DNA of 64,000 nucleotides. Source: an uncultured Gammaproteobacteria bacterium (GTDB lineage Bacteria > Pseudomonadota > Gammaproteobacteria > Arenicellales > JAANXG01). Location: contig CAMYJT010000011.1 of assembly GCA_947258785.1 (NCBI GenBank), positions 104,001 to 168,000 of the forward strand, written 5' to 3'. Position numbers and translations under genes: made by a program. This document shows positions 27,761 to 37,783 of this stretch, piece after piece; within the stretch, counting starts at the first letter, position 1, and every line of letters begins with the position of its first letter. The notes below the pieces were generated by a model, which was not told the DNA's origin, searched no databases, and saw only the letters and a list, made by a program, of their open reading frames with translations.

Positions 27761-28452
27761 ACGGACTCGGCTACATTCTGTTTGGCGGTTTTGCGCTGGG
27801 GCTGGTTCACAGCTTTGACCCGGATCATCTGGCGGCCATGTCCACGCTGATCGGAGACCGGCGGGATCATCACTGGCGCGCCGTTGCCAAGGGCTTGGTC
27901 TGGGGTGTGGGTCACGCCCTGACTCTGGTCGTGCTGGGTCTCTTACTGCTGGTCTTGGAGGGCCGGGTGCCGGGTGTCTGGGAGCGGATGTTCGAGGCCG
28001 GGGTCGGCCTGCTGCTTGTCTGCCTGGGTGTTCACCGTCTGCGTGACGCGCGACGCGGCCCACACCTACACGCCCATCGGCACGCCGATCTCGAGCACGC
28101 ACATTATCATGTGCACGCAGTGAGGCTCGATCACGGGACCGCCGGGGCACACAACCGGCACAGTCACGCGCCGTTGTGGATCGGACTGCTGCACGGCCTC
28201 GCCGGTACCGCAGCGCTGATGGCTTTACTGCCCGCGGTCATTGTGGACAGCGCTGCTGCCTACCTCTGGTACATACTGGCCTTTGGTTTCGGCAGCACCC
28301 TGGCGATGGCTGCATTTTGCGGCGGTGTTCACCGTCTCGTGGCCGGGCGCGGTGACACCTCGCACAGAGCCGGGCGCTGGTGGGCAGGGTCCACCGGTTC
28401 ATTGAGTCTCGGTGTCGGCGTGGTGTGGCTGGCGACGGCGCTGGCAGGCTAG
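27757..28452 (+). CDS. Nickel/cobalt transporter, NicO/UreH-like, apparent ATA start
   Basis: A multi-span membrane protein. The frame upstream of ATG 27838 encodes [23 protein letters not shown], the signature first helix of Ni/Co transporters, so the true start must lie before that ATG. No ATG, GTG or TTG is in frame between 27661 and 27838. The only well-placed codon is ATA 27757, which overlaps the protease stop (ATAG) and has GGAG 8 nt upstream. The length would be 231 residues. A His-rich loop (residues about 105-135) and [17 protein letters not shown] follow. The likely role is nickel supply for the hydrogenase. Confidence 0.78.
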   Translation: MDGLGYILFGGFALGLVHSFDPDHLAAMSTLIGDRRDHHWRAVAKGLVWGVGHALTLVVLGLLLLVLEGRVPGVWERMFEAGVGLLLVCLGVHRLRDARRGPHLHAHRHADLEHAHYHVHAVRLDHGTAGAHNRHSHAPLWIGLLHGLAGTAALMALLPAVIVDSAAAYLWYILAFGFGSTLAMAAFCGGVHRLVAGRGDTSHRAGRWWAGSTGSLSLGVGVVWLATALAG

Positions 28453-28461
28453 ATCAGAAGC

Positions 28462-28701
28462 TATCAACTTGATCGACATAAGCAATTCGATCAGCGGCGG
28501 AAGTGATGCTTTGTATCCGAGCGCTTGCCTGTCCCGGCCCTGGCTTGATCTCGAACGCCTGCACTTGCGCTTCACTTTTCTGCGTTCCAGCACTGCATGC
28601 AGCTGCCCGATTTCTTCACGAGCTTCCGGGATCGTTGACGCCATATGCAGGCCAGCCCCGTCCCACCGCCGCGCGGTCCGGCCTTGCATTACCCGGGCTA
28701 T
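28462..28701. repeat. Intergenic repeat element, copy B
   Basis: Aligns with copy A (207-460). It shares TATCAACTTGAT at the left, a diverged block around TCTCGAACGCCTGCACTTGCG, GCGCTTCACTTTTCTGCGTTCCAG, and a diverged right end CATTACCCGGGCTA. It fills the gap between the Ni transporter and the thioesterase genes. The internal sequence after position 28600 differs from copy A. There are no recognisable terminal repeats on the left. Confidence 0.45.
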
Positions 28702-28747
28702 TTTCTGCACGATTGCAGGATCCGACCCCACACACTACCGGGCAACC

Positions 28748-29206
28748 GTGCCGAAGACACAGCGAAAAACACCGCCATGCCGGCGGGATTACCCACACTT
28801 TCTACAGATCCCGACCCGTTGGATGGACAACGACATCTACGGGCACGTCAACAATGTCGTCTATTACTCGTATTTCGACACGGTCATCAATCGGTATCTG
28901 ATCGACGAGGGCGGCTTGGACATTGTTGACGGCACGGTGGTCGGCATCGCCGTAGAGACCCATTGCCGGTTCATGACGTCACTGCAATTCCCCGACACCA
29001 TTGACGCCGGTCTGCGGGTCGGTCACCTCGGCAACTCGAGTGTGCGTTACGAAATCGGCCTGTTCCGTGAAGCCGACACGGAGGCCGCCGCCGCCGGCCA
29101 TTTCGTGCACGTGTTCGTGGACCGGGGCAGCCAGGAACCGGTGCCCATTCCGCCGCAGATTCGACGTGCGTTGGAGAGATTACGAAGCGGTGATAAGAGG
29201 GGCTGA
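28748..29206 (+). CDS. Acyl-CoA thioesterase (4HBT hot-dog family)
   Basis: Hydrolyses acyl-CoA to the free acid and CoA. The 152-residue protein carries [22 protein letters not shown], the 4-hydroxybenzoyl-CoA-thioesterase-type motif with the catalytic Asp. GTG 28748 is the only start that preserves this motif with a reasonable N-terminus, because the first in-frame ATG would cut into it. It lies between repeat copy B and recQ. The substrate is unknown. Confidence 0.85.
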   Translation: MPKTQRKTPPCRRDYPHFLQIPTRWMDNDIYGHVNNVVYYSYFDTVINRYLIDEGGLDIVDGTVVGIAVETHCRFMTSLQFPDTIDAGLRVGHLGNSSVRYEIGLFREADTEAAAAGHFVHVFVDRGSQEPVPIPPQIRRALERLRSGDKRG

Positions 29207-29254
29207 CCGGGCTATGTTCGTGACAGCGGGAGCGACCCGCTACAATCGGGTCGC

Positions 29255-31120
29255 GTGAATGCATCCCCAGACCCGCTGACAACACTCAGGCGCGTATTCG
29301 GCTACCGGGCGTTCCGGCCGCTCCAGCGGCAGATCATCGAAGACCTCGTCCGCGGCGCGGACGCTTTTGTGCTGATGCCGACGGGTGGCGGTAAGTCGTT
29401 GTGCTACCAGATTCCAGCGCTGATCCGGCCGGGCGTCGGGATCGTCGTATCCCCGCTGATATCGCTCATGAAGGACCAGGTCGATGCGCTGCGCGGTAAC
29501 GGGGTGGCGGCGGCCTGCCTCAATTCCAGCCTTAGCTCGCAACAGGCCCGGCAGGTCCTAGCCGAGCTGCACAGCGGCCGCTTGTCCCTGCTGTACATCG
29601 CGCCGGAACGCCTCATGCAGGCTGGTTTTTTGGACCGGCTGCGCAGCGTTGATATTGCGCTGCTGGCCATCGACGAGGCCCACTGCGTCTCGCAGTGGGG
29701 GCACGATTTCCGGCCGGAGTACGTGCAATTGGGGGAACTGCGCAGACACTTTCCCGGTGTGCCGATGATTGCCTTGACTGCGACCGCCGATCCCCAGACC
29801 TGTGAGGACGCCGTCCCACGGCTCGGTTTGTCGATGGCCAAACGCTACCTTGCGGGCTTCGATCGTCCCAACATCCGCTACACGGTGCTCGACAAATGCC
29901 GTCCCTTCGATCAGCTCATGACCTTCCTTGAACCGCGGCGCAGCGAGGCCGGCATTGTGTATGCCCTCAGCCGCAGGCGCGTCGAGGAGTTGGCCAAGCG
30001 TCTCGCCGACTGCGGCATCGCCGCGGCCGCCTATCATGCGGGCCTGCCCAACGAGCGGCGCCACGCCGTGCAGGAGGCATTCCGCAAAGACGAACTGAGC
30101 ATGGTCGTCGCAACGGTGGCGTTTGGCATGGGCATCGATAAACCCGACGTGCGCTTTGTGGCCCACTACGACCTGCCCAAGAACATCGAGGGTTATTATC
30201 AGGAGACCGGTCGGGCCGGCCGCGACGGGCTTGCGTCGGAGGCCTTGCTGTTGTACGGCATGCAGGACGTGGTCATGGTCCGCAATCTACTGGAACGCTC
30301 GGAGAACGCCGATCAGAAACGCATCGAACTGCAGAAGCTCAACGCGATGGTTGATTTTGCTGAGGCGCTCACCTGCCGGCGGCGGGTATTGCTCGGATAC
30401 TTCGGCGAGCATCTGGCCACAGCCTGCGGGAACTGTGACGTTTGTCTGAATCCGCCGGAGCGCTTTGACGCTACCGTGGAGGCGCAAAAGGCCCTGTCCT
30501 GCGTCTACCGGGTCGGTCAGCGATTCGGCGTCAAGCATGTGATTGACGTATTGAGGGGCGCGCGGCATGAGCGGGTGCGGAGGTTTCGCCACGACCGGCT
30601 GTCCACCTTTGCCATCGGAGCGGACCGGAGTGCAGCCGAGTGGCGCAGCATCCTGCGCCAACTCATCCACCAGGGTTTTCTGGTGCAGGACTTCTCCAGC
30701 TACGGGGTGCTGAAGCTGACTGAGCGGTCCCGTCCGCTGCTCAAGGGGGAAGTAACGCTGGAGCTAGCACGCCCCCGGGTCCACGCGACCCCAAGCAATC
30801 GACGCCCACAGACGGCCACCATGCCGGACCACCCAGACGATAAGGTGCTGTTCGACAAGCTCCGTGCGTTGCGCACGCGGCTGGCTCGCGACCAAGGGGT
30901 ACCGCCCTTCGTTGTGTTTGGTGACGCCACCCTGATTCAAATGGTACGGAGACGGCCCGGCGACCCGGCCGGTCTGCTCGCCATATCTGGTGTCGGTGCG
31001 CACAAGCTGGCCCGCTACGGGTCGGGGTTTCTGGCGGTGATCGAGGAACACTGCCGGCGTACGGCGGATCCGTATGAAACAGCGGACCCGCCTGGCTCCG
31101 GCGACCTTGGATCGATTTGA
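29255..31120 (+). CDS. recQ: ATP-dependent DNA helicase RecQ
   Basis: A 3'-5' DNA helicase acting in recombination and repair. The 621 residues contain motif I PTGGGKSLCYQIP, the DEAH box in LLAIDEAHCVSQWGHDFRPEY, TATADPQ, the RecQ motif VAFGMGIDKPDVRFVAHYDLPK with QETGRAGRDG, a zinc-binding domain (CRRR...CGNCDVC), a winged-helix region and a C-terminal HRDC domain (LRALRTRLARDQGVPPFVVF). The start is GTG 29255. Its length is normal for the family. Confidence 0.95.
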   Translation: MNASPDPLTTLRRVFGYRAFRPLQRQIIEDLVRGADAFVLMPTGGGKSLCYQIPALIRPGVGIVVSPLISLMKDQVDALRGNGVAAACLNSSLSSQQARQVLAELHSGRLSLLYIAPERLMQAGFLDRLRSVDIALLAIDEAHCVSQWGHDFRPEYVQLGELRRHFPGVPMIALTATADPQTCEDAVPRLGLSMAKRYLAGFDRPNIRYTVLDKCRPFDQLMTFLEPRRSEAGIVYALSRRRVEELAKRLADCGIAAAAYHAGLPNERRHAVQEAFRKDELSMVVATVAFGMGIDKPDVRFVAHYDLPKNIEGYYQETGRAGRDGLASEALLLYGMQDVVMVRNLLERSENADQKRIELQKLNAMVDFAEALTCRRRVLLGYFGEHLATACGNCDVCLNPPERFDATVEAQKALSCVYRVGQRFGVKHVIDVLRGARHERVRRFRHDRLSTFAIGADRSAAEWRSILRQLIHQGFLVQDFSSYGVLKLTERSRPLLKGEVTLELARPRVHATPSNRRPQTATMPDHPDDKVLFDKLRALRTRLARDQGVPPFVVFGDATLIQMVRRRPGDPAGLLAISGVGAHKLARYGSGFLAVIEEHCRRTADPYETADPPGSGDLGSI

Positions 31121-31347
31121 TATTTGTCCCCGGGGCGCGTAGGTGCGCTCCCCGGTTGACTCCATCGCCAGGATCGGTTTCCGGAGCAAGGTATGGGAAG
31201 ATTACGCACGATGCGCGCGGTTGATTTGCATGATCGCCGTGATTTAAAGTCCGCGCGACGTTATAACAAGGCTTGGGCGTTCGCAGCCGAAATGGCATCT
31301 GGTTCACGACCTTGCGAACCTAGCAATCACCTGACAGGAGGAGCACC
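31121..31347. other. Gap between recQ and tctC
   Basis: A GC-rich inverted repeat (CCGGGGCGCG...TGCGCTCCCCGG, 31133-31160) directly after recQ could act as a transcription end, although it has no U-tract. A possible promoter, TTGATT-N16-TTTAAA, starts near 31222. Nothing else is recognised. Confidence 0.3.
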
Positions 31348-32307
31348 ATGATGACGAGACTGAGGCGGGTACTTGTGGTTCCGCTGACTGCGGCGCTGAT
31401 AATGTTTGCCACCGGCGCATCCGCCGAGTATCCGGAGAAACCGATCAGCTACGTAATTCCATTTGGACCGGGGGGTGAATCCGATATCACCGCGCGCCAC
31501 CAGCAACCCTTCTTCAAGAAAAAATTCGCCGAGGATATGATCATCTCCTACAAGCCCGGCGGGGGCGGCGCAGTCGGCTGGGCGCAGCTCAACGAGATGC
31601 CCGGGGACGGTTACAACATCATGGGTGTCAATCTGCCTCACATCATTGTGAAGCCGCTGCAGAAGGATGTCGGATTCAAGACCGACGAGCTGACCTTGAT
31701 CTACATGTTCCACTACACACCGGACGCGGTGGTCGTCAAGGCGGACAGTCCGTTCAAGACTCTGCAGGACATGATTGACTACGCCAAGCAGAATCCCGGC
31801 AAGATGACTTTTTCAGGCTCGGGCAAGGGCACCGCCAATCACCTTGCTCAGGTCACTTTTGATAAACTCGCGGGTGTCAAGACGACCTACGTCGCGTTCA
31901 AGGGCACCGGTGCGTCGGTGACCGCGCTGCTGGGTAAACAGGTTATGGGCCAATGGGGCTATACCTCGGTGGGAGCAAAACACGCCGACAAGGTCCGCTT
32001 GCTGGCGGTGGCGATGGAACAGCGGCATCCGCGGTTTCCCGATGTTCCGACTTTTAAGGAGCTGGGCTTCGATATCGTTTCCGGTGCTTATCGAGGCATC
32101 GCAGTACCGAACTCCACTCCGGAAGACATCCGCGAGAAACTGTCCGCGATGATCGGAGAAATCAACGCCGATGCCGAGTTCAAAAAGAAAATGGAAGCCG
32201 ATGGATTTGCATTGGTGCATGTGGATTACCGCGGCATCAAGGCATTCATGGACGAAAAGAAAGACGGCTATGTCGCTGCTGCGAAGGAAGCCGGCGTCAT
32301 CAAGTAG
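31348..32307 (+). CDS. tctC: Tripartite tricarboxylate transporter substrate-binding protein (TctC/Bug)
   Basis: A 319-residue periplasmic binding protein. A signal peptide (residues 1-25, ending ATGASA) precedes the mature YPEKPISYVIPFGPGGESDI, a typical Bug-family start. FSGSGKGTANHL and the C-terminal EIRE-like helices are also family-like. AGGAGGAG lies 5 nt upstream of ATG 31348. It is the first gene of a tctC-tctA-tctB set. It delivers a carboxylate or another small organic ligand to the membrane pair. Confidence 0.93.
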   Translation: MMTRLRRVLVVPLTAALIMFATGASAEYPEKPISYVIPFGPGGESDITARHQQPFFKKKFAEDMIISYKPGGGGAVGWAQLNEMPGDGYNIMGVNLPHIIVKPLQKDVGFKTDELTLIYMFHYTPDAVVVKADSPFKTLQDMIDYAKQNPGKMTFSGSGKGTANHLAQVTFDKLAGVKTTYVAFKGTGASVTALLGKQVMGQWGYTSVGAKHADKVRLLAVAMEQRHPRFPDVPTFKELGFDIVSGAYRGIAVPNSTPEDIREKLSAMIGEINADAEFKKKMEADGFALVHVDYRGIKAFMDEKKDGYVAAAKEAGVIK

Positions 32308-32347
32308 TTTCACGGACGCCGCCGCTCGGTAAGCGGCGAACGTTTTC

Positions 32348-33856
32348 ATGGACAGCCTGGGTTACTTATTCGCAGCGCTTACGCCGTACCACGTTGCGTT
32401 GGCGCTGGGCGGCGTGGTGGCCGGGACTGTGGTCGGCTCGCTACCGGGATTGACCGCCACCATGGCGGTGGCGGTGTTGATCCCCGTCACTTTCTCAATG
32501 GAGCCGGCGTCGGCGCTCATCCTGATGGGGGCGATTTACACCGGCGCCATTTACGGCGGCGCCTACGCCGCAATCCTGTTGAACACACCCGGCACACCGT
32601 CGGCCATCGCCACGACCTTCGACGGTTATCCGATGGCCAAACGGGGTGACGGAGATCTTGCCATCACCCTCGCTTGCATCGCTTCGGTGTGCGGGGGCCT
32701 GGTCGGCGCTTTGTTTCTGTTGTCGCTGGCGCCGCCGCTGGCCAATGTGGCGCTCGCTTTTGGTCCGGTGGAGTATTTCTGGCTGGCCATGCTCGGCCTG
32801 ACCCTCATCTCGGCCTTGTCCCAGGGAAATCTACTCAAGGGCCTGATCGGTGCCAGTTTCGGATTGCTGCTTTCTTGTATCGGTGTGGCCGAGATCAGCG
32901 CGGACGTTCGCTTGACGTTCGGCAGCCAGACCCTGCTCGGTGGGATCGAGGTGGTCTCGGCACTGATCGGACTGTACTGCGTGCCGGTGCTGATCGATTT
33001 GGTGGCGACGCCGGACCGTCATTTGAAGGTGGAGGCGGCCTCCCGCGGTTTCCGGCTGCACGAGGCATTGCAGTCTTCCTGGCAGGGCAAGGTCAACCTC
33101 GCACGCAGCTCAGTCATCGGCACCCTGGTGGGGATCCTGCCCGGGGCGGGCGGATCCATCGCCGGCCTGGTGGCCTACGCCGAGGCCCGGCGATCGTCAA
33201 AAAAACCGGAGCGGTTCGGCTGCGGCGAGCCGGACGGGGTGCAGGCGACCGAATCGGCCAACAATGCGACGGTCGGTGGCGGCTTCATTCCCACGCTGGT
33301 CCTCGGCATTCCTGGTACCCCGCCGGATGCGGTGATTCTGGGTGCACTGCTGATCCAGGGTGTGCGCACCGGTCCCAACCTGTTCACTGAACACGGGTCC
33401 ATCGTCTATGTGTTCATCTGGGGTCTGCTAATCGCCACGCTGCTGATGCTGCCGGCCGGAATGTTGATCGGTCGGTACGCCTATCGTTCCATCGTCACCG
33501 TACCGAAGGCAATGTTGGTGCCCACCGTTGCGTTCATGACACTGATCGGCACCTACGCCATTCGCAACAGTATTTCCGACGTGGTGATCATGATCGTCCT
33601 CGGTGTGCTGGGCTGGATACTGGGCCGGTTTGGATTCAGCGTATCACCCGTTGTACTAGGCTTGATACTGGGCTCGATCGCGGAGCAGGGATTTGTGCAG
33701 GGGTGGATAATCGGTGCGGCGGCGGAGAATCTGTGGGGAGAATTCTTCGGGCGACCCATCGCGCTGGGCATCGTTGCGTTTATTCTGCTGTCCTTGTTTT
33801 CTCCACTGCTGTTAAACCGCTTGAGGCTGAAACGGGAGTTGGCCAGTGCCGACTGA
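32348..33856 (+). CDS. tctA: Tripartite tricarboxylate transporter, large membrane subunit
   Basis: A 502-residue polytopic protein. The TctA signature GVVAGTVVGSLPGLTATMAVAVLIP opens it, then GAIYGGAYAAILLNTPGTPSAIATTFDGYPMAKRG and the second half-repeat GTLVGILPGAGGSIAGLVAYAEARR with PTLVLGIPGTPPDAVILGALLIQG. It forms the transport channel together with TctB. It overlaps the tctB start by 11 nt, so translation is coupled. Confidence 0.95.
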   Translation: MDSLGYLFAALTPYHVALALGGVVAGTVVGSLPGLTATMAVAVLIPVTFSMEPASALILMGAIYTGAIYGGAYAAILLNTPGTPSAIATTFDGYPMAKRGDGDLAITLACIASVCGGLVGALFLLSLAPPLANVALAFGPVEYFWLAMLGLTLISALSQGNLLKGLIGASFGLLLSCIGVAEISADVRLTFGSQTLLGGIEVVSALIGLYCVPVLIDLVATPDRHLKVEAASRGFRLHEALQSSWQGKVNLARSSVIGTLVGILPGAGGSIAGLVAYAEARRSSKKPERFGCGEPDGVQATESANNATVGGGFIPTLVLGIPGTPPDAVILGALLIQGVRTGPNLFTEHGSIVYVFIWGLLIATLLMLPAGMLIGRYAYRSIVTVPKAMLVPTVAFMTLIGTYAIRNSISDVVIMIVLGVLGWILGRFGFSVSPVVLGLILGSIAEQGFVQGWIIGAAAENLWGEFFGRPIALGIVAFILLSLFSPLLLNRLRLKRELASAD

Positions 33857-34316
33857 TCGCCAGAATCGCGACGTCGGCGGTATGGTTATCGCCGCGATAT
33901 TCATTCTGACCGGTGCGCTGGCGTTGTGGGACACGCTCGAATACGTCGACGCCGATTCCTATGTCTTTCCCCGCACCGTTGCCGGAGCGATGGTGGTGTT
34001 CTGCATTGTGCTGATTGCCTGGAGTCTGGTACGGCCGGTCGCGGCCGCCCCACGCCGCTCCGAATCCACGCCGCGCCGGGTGGGATTGGTGTCGGCGATG
34101 CTGGGCGCCGCATTATTGATGCCGTACACTGGATTTCTGATTTCCGGCCTGTTGGCGTTTGGCGCTATCGCCTGGCTGGCGATGTATGACCCCTGGACAC
34201 GCGGCCGGCTGATCATTTATCCCCTGGTCGGATCGGCCATCGTGTTGGGATTCTATTTTCTGTTTCACAAGGTGTTGCTGGTCCCGCTGCCAGCCGGGAA
34301 GCTGCTGAGCGTTTGA
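33846..34316 (+). CDS. tctB: Tripartite tricarboxylate transporter, small membrane subunit
   Basis: A 156-residue protein with four hydrophobic segments, starting at GTG 33846 inside the end of tctA. The sequence VIAAIFILTGALALWDTLEY and the C-terminal YFLFHKVLLVPLPAGKL are typical of TctB. It completes the carboxylate uptake system encoded by the two preceding genes. Confidence 0.9.
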   Translation: MPTDRQNRDVGGMVIAAIFILTGALALWDTLEYVDADSYVFPRTVAGAMVVFCIVLIAWSLVRPVAAAPRRSESTPRRVGLVSAMLGAALLMPYTGFLISGLLAFGAIAWLAMYDPWTRGRLIIYPLVGSAIVLGFYFLFHKVLLVPLPAGKLLSV

Positions 34317-34377
34317 CTCGGCCGCTGTCACCAAACGGCGCTGTTGATGGACCATGTCGCAGGCATGCTCCGGCGTC

Positions 34378-34397
34378 TTGGTGCAATATCCGGGCTA
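34378..34397. repeat. Intergenic repeat, copy C (one end only)
   Basis: TTGGTGCAATATCCGGGCTA matches the right end of copy A (GCAATATCCGGGCTA identical over 15 nt). The final CTA is also the complement of the TAG stop codon of the HMG-CoA lyase gene, so the repeat end supplies that stop. Confidence 0.45.
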
Positions 34398-35303
34398 GCT
34401 GGAAACTCCCGCGGGTGACGCCCGGGCGACCTTGGACATCGTGACGCGCCCCAGCGCTGTTGAAATGAAGTTCGACGCCGCGAGCAGCTTGTCCATGTCG
34501 ACGCCGGTGTGCACACCCAGGCCGTTCAGCATGTACAGGACGTCCTCGGTGGCGACGTTGCCGCCGGCGCCGCGGGCGTAGGGGCATCCGCCGAGTCCAG
34601 AGACCGAGCAGTCGACGGTGGCGATGTCGTACTGCAGCACGGTGACGAGATTAGCGAGGGCCTGGCCGTAGGTGTCGTGAAAGTGTACGGCCAATCGCCC
34701 CACGGGCACTTTACCGCCGACGGTCTCGATTAGGGCCGCGGCCTTTAGCGGGGTGCCGACACCGATGGTGTCGCCGAGGGAGACCTCGTAACAACCCAAA
34801 TCGATCAAGCGTTCCGCAACCCGGGCGACGGCGACGGGTGAGATGTCGCCTTCGTAGGGACAACCCAGTACGCAGGAGACGTAACCCCGCACGGGCACAG
34901 AGGCGGCGCTGGCGGCGCCGCACACTTCGACGAAGTGCTGCAGACTTTCCTCGACCGAACAATTGATGTTTCGCAACGTAAAGGTCTCCGACGCTGCCGT
35001 GAACACGGCAATTTCCCGGGCGTCGGCATCCAGCGCGCGTTCCAGACCTTTCAGGTTTGGCACGAGAACGGGATAGCGTACACCCGGTTTTCGGCCGATG
35101 CCTGCCAGCACTTCCGCTGTGTCTGCCAGTTGCGGTATCCATTTCGGGGAAACGAAGCTACCTGCCTCGATCACCGGTAGACCGGCCGCGGTGAGCCGGT
35201 CGATGAGTTCGATTTTGACCGCGGCCGGCAGCCGTTGGGTCTCGTTTTGCAAACCATCGCGGGGGCCGACCTCGACCAGCTTGACCCGATGCGGAAGCTT
35301 CAT
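34395..35303 (-). CDS. liuE: Hydroxymethylglutaryl-CoA lyase
   Basis: Splits 3-hydroxy-3-methylglutaryl-CoA to acetoacetate and acetyl-CoA, the last step of leucine breakdown. The 302 residues contain [12 protein letters not shown] with the catalytic metal-ligand Asp, [16 protein letters not shown], the metal-binding [12 protein letters not shown] and the active-site cysteine loop [24 protein letters not shown]. The start overlaps the liuC stop by 4 nt (ATGA). It is the last gene of the leucine operon. Confidence 0.95.
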   Translation of the reverse strand: MKLPHRVKLVEVGPRDGLQNETQRLPAAVKIELIDRLTAAGLPVIEAGSFVSPKWIPQLADTAEVLAGIGRKPGVRYPVLVPNLKGLERALDADAREIAVFTAASETFTLRNINCSVEESLQHFVEVCGAASAASVPVRGYVSCVLGCPYEGDISPVAVARVAERLIDLGCYEVSLGDTIGVGTPLKAAALIETVGGKVPVGRLAVHFHDTYGQALANLVTVLQYDIATVDCSVSGLGGCPYARGAGGNVATEDVLYMLNGLGVHTGVDMDKLLAASNFISTALGRVTMSKVARASPAGVSS

Positions 35304-36085
35304 TTCCGCCAGGCGGGTTGACGTCGATTCAGGAACGCGACGATGCCCTCGCGGCCCTCAGCCGATTTGCGCATTTTCGCGTTGACGCGGGCCGTGCGTT
35401 GCATCAGCGCATTGTCGATGGGTGCGCCGTCGACCTCCGCCACCAGTCGCTTGGCCGCCGTCTGGGCCTCGGGACCGCCCTCGCGCAGAGCGGTCAGCAG
35501 TGTTTCGATGGTCTCGTCGAGCCGCTCCGGGGCCGCCAGTTCGTGAACCAGGCCGATGCGCAGGGCCTGTTGGGCATCGAAGCGCTCGGCGCTCTGAAAA
35601 AAGCGCCGTGCAGCGCGGGCACCGATGGCCTTGACGACATAGGGACTGATGACCGCCGGGATCAGCCCCAGCCGGGCCTCGGACAGGCTAAATACAGCAC
35701 GTACAGATGCCACAGCTATGTCGCAGCAGGTGATCAGCCCGACGGCTCCGCCGTAGACCGCGCCGTGAATGCGGGCGAGCGTCGGTTTCGGCAGATCGTT
35801 GAGGATGCGCAGCAATTCCGCCAGCCGCATCGCATCGTCGTAGTTCTCCTCTTCCGACGCATCGGCCATGTCCCGCATCCATGCGAGATCCGCGCCGGCG
35901 GAGAAACTCTTGCCGCTGGCCTGCAGCACAACAATCCTGACCTCCGGCCGGTCCGCAAATCCCGTGAGTGCCTCGGTGAGTTCGGAGATCAGGACCGCAT
36001 TGAGCGCGTTGTGGACCGACGGGCGATTGAGCGTCACCGTGGCGGTGCCTGCGGGATCCAGCGCAATTGTAATGGTGTCGGTCAT
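35300..36085 (-). CDS. liuC: Methylglutaconyl-CoA hydratase
   Basis: Hydrates 3-methylglutaconyl-CoA to HMG-CoA. A 261-residue crotonase-fold enzyme with oxyanion-hole [11 protein letters not shown] and [16 protein letters not shown]. The segment [19 protein letters not shown] keeps one catalytic glutamate, as usual in LiuC. It sits 21 nt after the carboxylase beta gene and overlaps liuE. Confidence 0.92.
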   Translation of the reverse strand: MTDTITIALDPAGTATVTLNRPSVHNALNAVLISELTEALTGFADRPEVRIVVLQASGKSFSAGADLAWMRDMADASEEENYDDAMRLAELLRILNDLPKPTLARIHGAVYGGAVGLITCCDIAVASVRAVFSLSEARLGLIPAVISPYVVKAIGARAARRFFQSAERFDAQQALRIGLVHELAAPERLDETIETLLTALREGGPEAQTAAKRLVAEVDGAPIDNALMQRTARVNAKMRKSAEGREGIVAFLNRRQPAWRK

Positions 36086-36106
36086 ACGTTGCTGCCGCTG
36101 TTCAAC

Positions 36107-37714
36107 TCACATCCTGAACACCCCGTAGCGGGTGTCGGGGATTGGCGCACACAACGCGGCCGACAATCCGCGTCCCAGTACGCGGCGGGTCTCCGTCGGG
36201 TCGATTATGCCGTCATCCCAAAGCCGCGCCGAGGCATAGTAGGGGTGGCCCTGGAATTCGTATTGTTCACGAATCGGCTCCTTGAAGGCGTCCTCTTCCT
36301 CATTCGACCAGGGCTGTTGCTGTGACTCCAGTTGATCGCGTTTAATCCTGGCCAACACCATCGCCGCTTGCTCGCCCCCCATCACCGAAATCCGGGCGTT
36401 CGGCCACATCCACAGAAAGCGGGGGTCGTAGGCGCGGCCGCACATGCCATAGTTTCCGGCTCCGAAGCTGCCGCCGATGATCACGGTGAATTTGGGCACC
36501 TGGGCGCAGGAGACGGCGGTCACCATCTTGGCCCCGTGTTTGGCGATCCCCTCGGCCTCGTAGCGCGCACCCACCATGAAGCCGGTGATGTTTTGCAGGA
36601 ATACCAGCGGGATTTTGCGCTGACAGCACAGCTGTATAAAGTGTGTGCCCTTGAGCGCCGATTCAGAGAACAGGACGCCGTTGTTGGCCAGAATGCCCAC
36701 CGGAAAGCCATGGATGTGGGCAAATCCGCACACCAATGTCGCACCATAGAGCCGTTTGAATTCACTGAACTCACTGGCGTCGACGATGCGCGCAATCACC
36801 TCGCGCACGTCACAGGGCTGCCGGAGGTCGGTGGGGACCACGCCGTATAACTCTTCGGGGTCGTGTACCGGATCACGTGGGGCTCGTGCCGGGATGCCCG
36901 AACGCAGTGGTCTGTTGAGGTGGTTTATCAGTTCTCGCGCGATGACCAGAGCGTGATTGTCGTCTTCGGCAAAGTGATCGGTGACTCCCGATTTACGGGA
37001 ATGCACGTAGGCACCGCCCAGTTCTTCCGCCGAGACTACTTCGCCGGTGGCGGCCTTCAACAGAGGAGGGCCGGCCAGGTAGATCGTGCCCTGCTCGCGC
37101 ACGATCACGGCTTCGTCGGACATCGCGGGGACGTAGGCCCCCCCGGCCGTACATTGGCCCATGACCACCGCAATCTGCGGAATACCGCGTGCGGACATCG
37201 TAGCTTGATTAAAAAAGATGCGGCCGAAATGATTGCGGTCGGGAAACACCTCATCTTGTTTGGGCAGAAACGCCCCGCCCGAGTCCACCAGGTAGATGCA
37301 GGGCAGGTCGTTTGCCTGGGCGATCTCCTGTGCGCGCAGGTGTTTTTTTACCGTAATTGGGTAGTAGGTACCGCCCTTGACGGTGGCGTCGTTGGCGATG
37401 ACCACGCATTCCTGTCCCTGGATGCGGCCGACGCCGGTGACGATCCCGGCGGCGGGAACCTCGCCGTCGTACATTCCATAAGCCGCGAAATGGGACAGTT
37501 CCAGCAGGTCGGAGTCGGTGTCGAGCAGCCGCAGGATGCGGTCCCGCGGCAACAACTTTCCACGGTCCAGGTGTTTCTTGCGCGCCTGTTTCCCGCCGCC
37601 CTGTACGATGCGCGACAGCTTGGCGCGTAGATCTCCGACCAAGGCCTGCATGCGCTCGGCATTCTCGGTGAAGTCATTGCTTTGCCGGTTAACGGAGCTC
37701 TTCAACATTCCCAT
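36107..37714 (-). CDS. liuB: Methylcrotonyl-CoA carboxylase beta (carboxyltransferase) subunit
   Basis: Transfers CO2 from carboxybiotin to 3-methylcrotonyl-CoA. The roughly 535-residue protein has [46 protein letters not shown] and [31 protein letters not shown]. These are MCC-beta hallmarks. ATG 37714 is used in place of the upstream TTG. The alpha subunit (biotin carboxylase plus biotin carrier, liuD) normally lies between liuC and liuE, but liuC and liuE overlap here, so it is absent from the operon. Confidence 0.94.
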   Translation of the reverse strand: MGMLKSSVNRQSNDFTENAERMQALVGDLRAKLSRIVQGGGKQARKKHLDRGKLLPRDRILRLLDTDSDLLELSHFAAYGMYDGEVPAAGIVTGVGRIQGQECVVIANDATVKGGTYYPITVKKHLRAQEIAQANDLPCIYLVDSGGAFLPKQDEVFPDRNHFGRIFFNQATMSARGIPQIAVVMGQCTAGGAYVPAMSDEAVIVREQGTIYLAGPPLLKAATGEVVSAEELGGAYVHSRKSGVTDHFAEDDNHALVIARELINHLNRPLRSGIPARAPRDPVHDPEELYGVVPTDLRQPCDVREVIARIVDASEFSEFKRLYGATLVCGFAHIHGFPVGILANNGVLFSESALKGTHFIQLCCQRKIPLVFLQNITGFMVGARYEAEGIAKHGAKMVTAVSCAQVPKFTVIIGGSFGAGNYGMCGRAYDPRFLWMWPNARISVMGGEQAAMVLARIKRDQLESQQQPWSNEEEDAFKEPIREQYEFQGHPYYASARLWDDGIIDPTETRRVLGRGLSAALCAPIPDTRYGVFRM

Positions 37715-37783
37715 GGTTATCAATCGATGTCTTAGTGAGTGGTGGGTGGGCGAGTCGCGACGCTTACGTGGGTCCGGCCGGGA

